This document shows, piece by piece, positions 57,438 through 64,000 of a stretch of 64,000 bases of DNA. The notes beneath the pieces were generated by a model, which worked only from the letters and a program-made list of their open reading frames with translations, was not told where the DNA came from and searched no databases. This DNA is from Psychrobacter sp. Lineage in GTDB: Bacteria > Pseudomonadota > Gammaproteobacteria > Pseudomonadales > Moraxellaceae. The DNA lies in NCBI GenBank assembly GCA_018260445.1, contig JAGLBE010000013.1, forward strand, positions 1 to 64,000, written 5' to 3'. The position numbers and the translations under genes are program-made. Each line of letters starts with the position of its first letter. Within the stretch, counting starts at the first letter, position 1.

Positions 57438-58079
57438 TTATTTTAAATTATCCGTGTTCGAGCTATCGGCAATATGAGAGTTATGGGGATTGTCGGCAGC
57501 GCTATTGGTAGTATTGGCAGTATTGGTGTTAGCGCCATGAGTCTCGGTCAGCTGAGGATTTAGCGACTTTCTTAGTACCACAAACTGCCCGACCATAAAC
57601 ACTAGCATAAACGGTATCCAGCCATAAAGCTTGAATTTTAACCAAGTTGCATCGGTGGTATAAAAAGCGAAATAAGATTGCAAGCCTGCCATTAAAACAA
57701 AATACAGCGCCCAAGCCAAGGTCAGCTTGTTCCAGCCACTTTGGGTCAGATCAAATACATTTTTCATGGCCAGTTTTAGCAGCGGTTTACCCATAGCTAT
57801 GCTAATTAATAAGGCAAGCGCAAAGACGCTGTTGATCACCGATGACTTGGCTTTAACAAACATATCATCTTTAAGCAACAAGGTTAGCCCACAAAATAAG
57901 ACGGTTAACACCACCGTCACCAGTTGCTGTTTATTCAGCTTTCCCTTTTGCGTCAGCAGGTGAACCAGCGCCACCAGCAACGTAGCAATCAGCAAAGCGC
58001 CAGTACCCGCGACAATACCTTGCATTTTGGCCACAATGAAAAAGGCCAGTAAAGGAATAAAATCTAATAATGCTTTCAT
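57438..58079 (-). CDS. yciB: Inner-membrane-spanning protein YciB (septation protein A family)
   Basis: 213 aa with five or six membrane helices: MKALLDFIPLLAFFIVAK, LIATLLVALVHLL, LFCGLTLLLKDDMFVKAK and the KLYGWIPFMLVFMVGQFVVL segment. It affects envelope or septum integrity in enterobacteria and Shigella. A hydrophilic Asn/Thr-rich tail of ~35 residues after the last helix is extra. A 10-bp repeat array lies 61 bp upstream. Confidence 0.9.
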   Translation of the reverse strand: MKALLDFIPLLAFFIVAKMQGIVAGTGALLIATLLVALVHLLTQKGKLNKQQLVTVVLTVLFCGLTLLLKDDMFVKAKSSVINSVFALALLISIAMGKPLLKLAMKNVFDLTQSGWNKLTLAWALYFVLMAGLQSYFAFYTTDATWLKFKLYGWIPFMLVFMVGQFVVLRKSLNPQLTETHGANTNTANTTNSAADNPHNSHIADSSNTDNLK

Positions 58080-58140
58080 AAGAGTGCTTTTTGAATCGAC
58101 TTAGGTAGATAGATAATAGCTATATAGATGAAAAATAGCT

Positions 58141-58200
58141 AGATAGACCTAGATAGACCTAGATAGACCTAGATAGACCTAGATAGACCTAGATAGACAA
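58141..58200. repeat. 10-bp tandem repeats upstream of yciB
   Basis: Five perfect copies of AGATAGACCT (58141-58190) and a sixth ending AA. They lie in the 349-bp divergent gap between yciB and the PHP gene, in the region where the yciB promoter or leader should be. A second repeat in the same gap is ATTTTAACAACACGT twice (58379-58408), and a TATAAT box is at 58344. Confidence 0.93.
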
Positions 58201-58428
58201 AGTGCCGTTAGTCTACACCGCTTAACCCATAAAAAACAGCCATAAAACTTAGTAATAATGGGATGACCACCACTATAGGTCTAAGCTCTATGCTAGTCTC
58301 TTGCATTTTGCAACAAATAAAGCTTGAATTTAGCGCCACTTTGTATAATAAAGCGTTACAATGAATCGTTTCTATAACATTTTAACAACACGTATTTTAA
58401 CAACACGTAGAACGTAGAGACAAGCAAT

Positions 58429-59358
58429 ATGGCACTGATTATGGATAAGCCGCTAGCCCCAATAACCGCCTTTACGGGTAAAAAGATAGATTTGCACAGT
58501 CATAGCACCTGCTCTGATGGTAGTCATACCCCAAGCGAGCTACTGCAAAAAGCCTTTGCCGCTCATATCGATATTTTTGCCTTGACCGATCACGACACCT
58601 TGGCAGGTTTGATTGATGCCAAGCAACAAGCGGATACGCTAGGCATTACCTTAATCAATGGCGTGGAGATAAGCTGTGAGCATACACTGACAGGCGGCTA
58701 TGGTAAAAATAAAGCCAAAGATAAGATTATTCATGTGTTGGGTTTGGGGTTTGATGACCTAGATCAGATGAATGCTACCTTAGGCCCTATTCAAGATAGC
58801 CGAGGCAAGCGTGGCCGTCTTATTGTGGAAAAATTAGCCACCTTAACGGGCTTTGAGGTTGAGGCATTATGGGAGGCGGTGCTGCTACAAGCGAATGGCA
58901 ATGCGGTCGCAGTGGGCCGCGCCCATATCGCTCAAGTATTGCTGCAGCAAAAGATTGTACCGACCATGCAAAAAGCGTTTGATAAATATCTTGCGGATAA
59001 TAAATCCGCTTATGTGCCTATTGAAAGCCTCAGTATGCAAGCCACCATTGCGCTTATCCACAACTGTGGCGGCAAAGCTGTATTGGCGCATCCGACCCGC
59101 TATCATTTGTCGGCCACTCGAGTACGCAAACTGATTGCTGAGTTTGCTGAGTTTGGCGGCGATGCTTGCGAGTTACCCAGTCGCGATGAGCCGATTAGTA
59201 CCAGACGCATGGTGGATAGGCAGGTAGCCGAGCATGGCTTAGCGGTGTCTATCGGCAGTGATTTTCATGGCAGTAGCATGCCGTGGCGCAAACTAGGGGA
59301 CGTGCCCGTATTGGCGCCAGAGCAAGTGTTGGTGCTAGAGCAAATATGTCGGGCATAA
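58429..59358 (+). CDS. rnm: PHP-domain phosphoesterase, RNase AM type
   Basis: 309 aa PHP-fold protein similar to E. coli YciV/RNase AM (Rnm), a 5'-3' exonuclease that trims 5' ends of rRNAs and degrades short RNAs. Metal-binding motifs: DLHSHSTCSDGS (residues ~21-32), LTDHDTLAG, NGVEISCE, LAHPTRY and GSDFHG. Divergent from yciB, as in the yci region of E. coli. ATG 58441 is an alternative start. Confidence 0.88.
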   Translation: MALIMDKPLAPITAFTGKKIDLHSHSTCSDGSHTPSELLQKAFAAHIDIFALTDHDTLAGLIDAKQQADTLGITLINGVEISCEHTLTGGYGKNKAKDKIIHVLGLGFDDLDQMNATLGPIQDSRGKRGRLIVEKLATLTGFEVEALWEAVLLQANGNAVAVGRAHIAQVLLQQKIVPTMQKAFDKYLADNKSAYVPIESLSMQATIALIHNCGGKAVLAHPTRYHLSATRVRKLIAEFAEFGGDACELPSRDEPISTRRMVDRQVAEHGLAVSIGSDFHGSSMPWRKLGDVPVLAPEQVLVLEQICRA

Positions 59359-59506
59359 CCAAACAAGACTAGGCGGACACAGGCAAAAAGGTTAGGCGAT
59401 ACTGAGCCATGGCAGTCTCTAGTTTCTGTCAGTAATTTCGTCGAATGATTAGCAACGCCCTGAGACATAGGATAAAGAATATAGAGACACCGGGTAATGA
59501 TAACTT

Positions 59507-60853
59507 ATGACGAGATCAAAACGTTTAACCATATACACTGCTCTTAACTCAAAAGCCTTACGTATTATTGATGACTGGAGTAAAACCGACAAAGTCACCT
59601 TAATGGGCCGGCTTATGATATATGAAGCCTTAACCCATTGGCTATGGATGGTGTTCGTCATTTTTAAGATGACGTCTTTTGATTTATTTGTCGACCCCTA
59701 TTATCTTGTCGTGTTACTCATCGGTTGTACGATTTTTATCTTTGCAATTTGGGTATTAAATGATCAGATACCTAAAATAAAGCCGTATAAAAATCGGTTT
59801 ATTCACCATCAAATGACCATGTTAGTGGCGTATATTACCTATATTAGCGGTTTTATCCTTTTAATAGGTCAAGATAGTTTTGTGTCGGGCATCTGTATAC
59901 TTAGTGTGGTGGTGGGCTTGTTGTTGGTCGATAGGCAAATAATTTGGCGCCTGTTTTTAGTGCAATGCGTCATTACGATTGCTTTAACCCTGCTACCCTA
60001 TTGGATTGGCGAGTTCCCAAGCCTAAGACAAACAACCTTTGCCAATAATGACGTACTTGAGGAGAGCCGTTTTTTTTGGCGTTTAAGTTACCTCTATCTT
60101 GGGTTACCAAAAGCCATGGCGATTGTTTTTACCGTTCGTAAACTATTAGATGGCATTCAATACCGTAAGCAGCTGATTAGATACAAAGCAGAGTATGACG
60201 AGCTGACTAAAATTCGTAACCGACGGGGGTTGTTTGAAATTACGCGGCGCAGTTTATGTCTCGAGGTCAATCGATACGATTGCAGTTTTATTCTCATCGA
60301 TTTAGACCATTTTAAACAAGTAAATGACGTTTATGGCCACCTAGCAGGCGATAAAATGCTATATCAAGTGGCGCAGCTGTTTAAAAATATTCTACCCGAT
60401 TCGGCAAAAATAGGACGTTATGGCGGTGAAGAGTTTTTGGCAGTGCTGCCCAATACCAGCAGCGAAGCGGCGCTCAAAATTGCGCATCATTTAAGAACTG
60501 AGTTGGCCTGTAAGCCTATTGATGTAGATGAGAACAATGCGATAGCCATGACTTCAAGCTTTGGTGTGGCCTCGCTGCATATCGACTGTATCGACTTTAT
60601 TTATAAGGTGCATCAAAGGGTTCTTAGTCAGCATCAGTTGCAACAGCAGTTTAATCTTGAGTTCATTGAGATGCTCAAGGTGGTGGTGGATCAAGCGGAT
60701 CAGGCGCTTTATGACGCAAAATACCAAGGGCGTAACCGTGTCATGGTATCGCCTGTGGTCTATTTTGATAAATTACAACATTTGGGCAGCTTTGGTTCTG
60801 GGGTCTTGATCGAGCCATTAGACCAAGAAGACGCCGGACTTAATGTACCTTAA
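59507..60853 (+). CDS. Membrane-bound diguanylate cyclase
   Basis: 448 aa. About six N-terminal membrane helices (residues ~40-215) precede a GGDEF domain that makes cyclic di-GMP. Active-site loop RYGGEEF (GGEEF at 306-310); metal/substrate residues in LIDLDHFKQVNDVYGHLAGD. The inhibitory RxxD motif expected just before RYGGEEF is absent (PDSAKIG instead). Between SFGVASLH and DQADQALYDAKYQGRNRV there are roughly 17 extra residues. The membrane part may sense an unknown signal. The stop codon is inside an 11-bp repeat. Confidence 0.88.
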   Translation: MTRSKRLTIYTALNSKALRIIDDWSKTDKVTLMGRLMIYEALTHWLWMVFVIFKMTSFDLFVDPYYLVVLLIGCTIFIFAIWVLNDQIPKIKPYKNRFIHHQMTMLVAYITYISGFILLIGQDSFVSGICILSVVVGLLLVDRQIIWRLFLVQCVITIALTLLPYWIGEFPSLRQTTFANNDVLEESRFFWRLSYLYLGLPKAMAIVFTVRKLLDGIQYRKQLIRYKAEYDELTKIRNRRGLFEITRRSLCLEVNRYDCSFILIDLDHFKQVNDVYGHLAGDKMLYQVAQLFKNILPDSAKIGRYGGEEFLAVLPNTSSEAALKIAHHLRTELACKPIDVDENNAIAMTSSFGVASLHIDCIDFIYKVHQRVLSQHQLQQQFNLEFIEMLKVVVDQADQALYDAKYQGRNRVMVSPVVYFDKLQHLGSFGSGVLIEPLDQEDAGLNVP

Positions 60854-60875
60854 ACATACCTTAAATGTACCTTAG
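60843..60875. repeat. 11-bp repeats overlapping the diguanylate cyclase stop
   Basis: Three units, ATGTACCTTAA, ACATACCTTAA, ATGTACCTTAG. The first includes the last codons and the TAA stop (60851-60853). A 15-bp duplication TAAATACCTGTGGCC follows at 60909-60938. Confidence 0.9.
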
Positions 60876-60967
60876 TATTTGGCTGCCGACTTGGCCTAGT
60901 CTAAATACTAAATACCTGTGGCCTAAATACCTGTGGCCTTTGATAGCTGCATAAAAGGTCAATCCAA

Positions 60968-61015
60968 GACGTCAATCTAAGACGTCAATCTAAGACGTCA
61001 ATCTAAGACGTCAAT
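60968..61015. repeat. 13-bp repeats overlapping the truD stop
   Basis: Three perfect copies of GACGTCAATCTAA (60968-61006) and a partial fourth, with a degenerate partial copy before. The truD stop (TAG on the minus strand, 61005-61003) is inside the third unit, so the last residues (LTS) are repeat-encoded. Confidence 0.93.
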
Positions 61016-62280
61016 TTTTGAATACAGCTTGCGAGGAAACAGGTCGCAAAAGCACCAGAAGGCAGGGTAAAACTCAATACAAGGCTGTCATCGGGTCGCC
61101 ATTGCTGCTCAAAATCGCTAATAGGTAAGCGCAAGGCACGGCGCATGGTTTTTACGCCTTTATTGTGTAACCCCGATGCTAAAGCTTGCAAAATAGGCTG
61201 GTTCTGCACCGTCTCCTCTTCGATAAGACGAGCTAGCCCCGTTACTTTATCATTGTGAGTACCCCATAAGGGCCCGGTGGGATGGATATCGCCGCTTTGC
61301 ACCCGCGCTATTAACGCCGCATCGAGTTGCTCGCTGCTAAACACCGAGCTTGAACCGGCAAGGTTAAACACCTCACCTGCCAAACCCTTGTTCCATGAAC
61401 CATCGCTTACTCGGCGGGCGAGTATTTGGTTAAAAATGGCACTGCGAGCGGCGGATAACAATAGCGATTGCAAATCACGGCTTTTTTTAGGGTGCGGTTT
61501 GCGGCCGTTGATTAGCCCATGCTCAAACCACTCTAGGGCTTGCGTCAGGTTATTGCCATTGTGACCAAAGCGCTGCGAGCCAAAATAATTAGGCACCCCT
61601 TGCTTGGCAATGTCTTGCAAAACCTGAGTTGCCGCAACGGGGTTGGCCGCTACCGCCGCATTTAACAATACGTTATGCAGCGTAATCAAAAAGCGGTTGC
61701 CCCGATGCGTCCCCCGATTAAGCTTTTTGCTATGCCAGCTTTGGCTGAGCACACTGAGTGTTTCGGCCGTATGATGCGTCGCTTGTGTGTGCTGGGCTAT
61801 CATCATAAAGTCGTCAAATGCCAGCGCTGGCGCTTGCTTTTTGGGCAGGCGCACACTAAACCACTGCGTCGTCACCGCTTGGCGGTCTTTCATCCCCGAA
61901 AAGCCCACATCACGTTTGGGGATGTTCGCCCATTTTGCCAACTGCTCGGCCACATACACCGTATTCATCCCGGACTTTTGTATTTGTAACCACAGGTGCT
62001 CGCCCTCGCCGCTAGGGTTGACATCCATGATTTCGTCTACCTTAAAATCGGCAGGCGAGCTTTTAAAAGTGGCACTTAAAATCGGCACAGGATAAGGCTG
62101 GGGCAGGGCATTGATGTCGCTTAACGGTAAAACGTCTTCTTGATGCACCACTTGATGCACCACAATGGGATTGGTCTTATTGATGGCGTCAGGGCGGCTG
62201 TTGTTATCGCCCTCTGTGTAGCTAGCACTAGTATTCTCACGGATGACCGTATTGGGATTGGGTAAAGTACTCATCGACAT
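61003..62280 (-). CDS. truD: tRNA pseudouridine(13) synthase TruD
   Basis: Makes pseudouridine 13 in tRNA-Glu. 425 aa: conserved FKVDEIMDVNPSGEGEHLWL, catalytic Asp132 in GFSGMKDRQAVTTQWFSV, NYFGSQRFGHNGNNL, and GPLWG. E. coli TruD is 349 aa; the extra is mainly an N-terminal ~60-residue low-complexity stretch (start uncertain, MSMS at 62280) and a C-terminal FATCFLASC tail that is normal for the family. surE, nearby in E. coli, is not present. Confidence 0.93.
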   Translation of the reverse strand: MSMSTLPNPNTVIRENTSASYTEGDNNSRPDAINKTNPIVVHQVVHQEDVLPLSDINALPQPYPVPILSATFKSSPADFKVDEIMDVNPSGEGEHLWLQIQKSGMNTVYVAEQLAKWANIPKRDVGFSGMKDRQAVTTQWFSVRLPKKQAPALAFDDFMMIAQHTQATHHTAETLSVLSQSWHSKKLNRGTHRGNRFLITLHNVLLNAAVAANPVAATQVLQDIAKQGVPNYFGSQRFGHNGNNLTQALEWFEHGLINGRKPHPKKSRDLQSLLLSAARSAIFNQILARRVSDGSWNKGLAGEVFNLAGSSSVFSSEQLDAALIARVQSGDIHPTGPLWGTHNDKVTGLARLIEEETVQNQPILQALASGLHNKGVKTMRRALRLPISDFEQQWRPDDSLVLSFTLPSGAFATCFLASCIQKLTS

Positions 62281-62362
62281 ACTCGGATTAAAAAAATGGG
62301 ATTATGACAGGTTGCAAGCCTGTTAGGTGACATCAGTGCGGTTCAATAGCCATGAAAACCGC

Positions 62363-63568
62363 TCAAAACCGCTCCGCTAATGTGCCCGGGGTATGGGTAA
62401 TGGCGGCAAAACAAATATCCGGTTTAAAACCTCTATATTGCAAAAAGCGCAATTGCCGGGCTTTTTCTTTGGGGTCAGCAGGAATGGCCTCACCATATTT
62501 TTTGACCCGAGCTGCCACCGCCAAGCGTAGCCAATCAACGCCGTCTATCAGTGCGTGCTCTGAGACCACATCGGCAAACCCTGCGTTGTCAGCCATGGCC
62601 ATATCAATCAGCTCATCAACATTGCTGGGCAGCGCCACGCGACGTTTATATAAGTCGTTTTTTATGCGCACCCGTCCATGATGCTTACGAATGCCCTCGC
62701 GAATGAGCATCATGGCAGTGCGGTAATCACTTTGATAGCCTTTTTCTTTAAATTCGGTCAATAACTGTTCAATCTTGGTAGGGTCTTGCTCCTTGTCTAT
62801 TAACTTTTGGCGCAGCTCACCCGCTGAATGCTCACGGCGAGACAGATAATAAAACGCCAGCCAGCGTAGCCGACTGTTGGCCTTTAGCTCTTCTTTTTCC
62901 GCTTGGCGTTGCTCGGGAGTTTTTAGGTAGCTTTTTAACGCGGCAGGTAGATTGTCCAAATGATCATTATCTAAATCATCTGGTTTGTCTAAATTGGCGA
63001 TAGAAACAGCATCGTTTTCACGCGCTGTGGTCTTATGCGCAATAGCCGCGCTATCCATCTGACTATCTGCTGGCCTCTGGCCAGGTTCTGCTTTTATCTG
63101 TGCCAATATGTTGTTAAGGCGGTTGGCATCAATTTCTGCTATAGGAGGTGTATTGGCAAGCTTGGGCTGATAGGGAGACGCCGGGTGAAAACTTTTCTTT
63201 TTTTTGGCTGTCTGATTTTTTGGGTTACTTTTTTTCCGATAAAACCTATTTTCACCGCTACTATCATCATCGCCATGACTATCTTGACTATCTTGATTAT
63301 CTTGACTCTCTGCAAACGATCGTTGTGTCATAACCGTATGGTTAGTCTTTAGCGTATCAGGCGCATCGGGGTTTATCGTATGCTTGGTTTTAGAGTGCTT
63401 GTTTTTAGATACGGCAACACCACGGGCAGAGGAGGTCTGCGCCCGTGGTATTTGATGCGCTTGACTTTGGGACTGATTTTGAGACTGGCTTTGCTCATTT
63501 TTTTTAGGAGAACCCTGATGATTATCAGGGTGTTCTGCCAGAATTTGCGCTAAGGTTTTAATCTCCAT
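62363..63568 (-). CDS. recX: RecX family regulator with a long disordered N-terminus
   Basis: RecX inhibits RecA filament growth. The RecX helical repeats occupy about residues 233-401 (RLRWLAFYYLSRREHSAGELRQKL, EFKEKGYQSDYRTAMMLIREGIRK, RQLRFLQYRGFKPDICFAAI). E. coli RecX is 166 aa; here ~230 extra N-terminal residues are Ser/Gln/Asp/Lys-rich with no recognisable fold. It lies directly downstream of recA (47-bp gap), the usual arrangement, so read-through from recA is likely. Confidence 0.88.
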   Translation of the reverse strand: MEIKTLAQILAEHPDNHQGSPKKNEQSQSQNQSQSQAHQIPRAQTSSARGVAVSKNKHSKTKHTINPDAPDTLKTNHTVMTQRSFAESQDNQDSQDSHGDDDSSGENRFYRKKSNPKNQTAKKKKSFHPASPYQPKLANTPPIAEIDANRLNNILAQIKAEPGQRPADSQMDSAAIAHKTTARENDAVSIANLDKPDDLDNDHLDNLPAALKSYLKTPEQRQAEKEELKANSRLRWLAFYYLSRREHSAGELRQKLIDKEQDPTKIEQLLTEFKEKGYQSDYRTAMMLIREGIRKHHGRVRIKNDLYKRRVALPSNVDELIDMAMADNAGFADVVSEHALIDGVDWLRLAVAARVKKYGEAIPADPKEKARQLRFLQYRGFKPDICFAAITHTPGTLAERF

Positions 63569-63615
63569 AAAGCTTTGTTATTTACCTATTTATTTTATTC
63601 GCCGTCTGCTAATGG

Positions 63616-64000
63616 TTATTCAGCATCAATATCCGTATCGACATCGATGCTGACGGCATCTGTTTCGCCGGCCTTATCCTTTGCTGCTTCTGATTCAGCA
63701 GGGCCAAGTTTTGCGGCGCGAATTTTCGCCTCGATTTCTTCCGCAATAGCTGGGTTGTCTTTGAGATAGAGCACCGAGTTGGCTTTACCTTGACCAATCT
63801 TTTCATCGCCATAGCTGTACCATGACCCCGCTTTGCCCACCACATCAATCTCGACGCCCAAGTCAATCACTTCGGCAAGATGGTTGGTACCCTCGCCATA
63901 AGTGATTTCAAATTCGGCTTGGCGAAACGGCGGGGCCATTTTATTTTTAATGACTTTAACCCGAGTTTGGTTACCAATAATGTCATCACCACTTTTCACG
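63616..64000 (-). CDS. recA: RecA, C-terminal part (gene continues beyond the window)
   Basis: The last ~128 residues of Rec[53 protein letters not shown] and an acidic C-terminus rich in Asp/Glu ([12 protein letters not shown]), as expected for the regulatory tail. The N-terminus with the Walker A site is outside the window. Confidence 0.96.
   Translation of the reverse strand, partial: VKSGDDIIGNQTRVKVIKNKMAPPFRQAEFEITYGEGTNHLAEVIDLGVEIDVVGKAGSWYSYGDEKIGQGKANSVLYLKDNPAIAEEIEAKIRAAKLGPAESEAAKDKAGETDAVSIDVDTDIDAE

Overview
The window is chromosomal DNA from a gammaproteobacterium, most likely of the family Moraxellaceae (Psychrobacter/Moraxella group). This is inferred from the protein sequences, the cluster order (rng next to the S10-spc-alpha ribosomal genes; yceD-rpmF-fabD-fabG-acpP without plsX and fabH; smc-zipA-ligA; divergent rne/rluC; recX-recA) and the moderate base composition. 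No rRNA, tRNA, CRISPR array, phage, integron or plasmid gene was recognised. Nearly every gene is core.

Layout. 64-2145: RNase G. 2146-17275: S10, spc and alpha ribosomal-protein operons, all on the + strand, from rpsJ to rplQ. This block includes secY, rpoA and two genes too small for routine ORF calling (rpmD, rpmJ). It ends in a large hairpin facing the convergent yciO and epmC genes. 18946-22599: yceD, rpmF, fabD, fabG, acpP (23S rRNA/L32 and type II fatty-acid synthesis). 23164-31062: kbp, queG, nnrD, a DUF4124 protein, two Nudix hydrolases and birA. 31394-38987: smc, zipA, ligA (chromosome condensation, division, ligation). 39290-44150: a YcaC-like isochorismatase-fold hydrolase, a lipase-like lipoprotein, an unknown lipoprotein and a DUF808 membrane protein. 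44381-51004: a very large RNase E (1489 aa) divergent from rluC, separated by about 1 kb. 51273-58079: ubiA, DUF4112, a lipoprotein, an mnmC-like gene with a reduced methyltransferase half, a membrane protein, yciI and yciB. 58429-64000: PHP-domain exonuclease, diguanylate cyclase, truD, recX and the 3' part of recA, which runs off the window.

How the genes work together. The window is dominated by translation and RNA metabolism: ribosomal proteins, RNA polymerase alpha, two RNase E/G paralogues, pseudouridine synthases RluC and TruD, QueG and MnmC tRNA-modification enzymes, EpmC for EF-P, and a probable RNA exonuclease.

Unusual structure. The gaps carry many short tandem-repeat arrays with units of 7 to 20 bp. 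The unit sequence differs at each place. In at least four genes (ubiA, truD, the GGDEF gene, the lipoprotein at 53022) the stop codon lies inside the array, and at nnrD, rng and queG the array contains or abuts the start codon. Similar 9-bp repeats occur inside rng, smc and rne. Other notable items are a 138-bp palindromic MITE-like element with 12-bp terminal inverted repeats and a 5-bp target duplication (53857-54004), a hairpin that would bury the rne Shine-Dalgarno sequence, a 74-bp bidirectional hairpin between DUF808 and rne, a candidate spc-operon promoter with an 11-bp inverted repeat upstream of rplN, and acidic C-terminal tails on L15 and L23.
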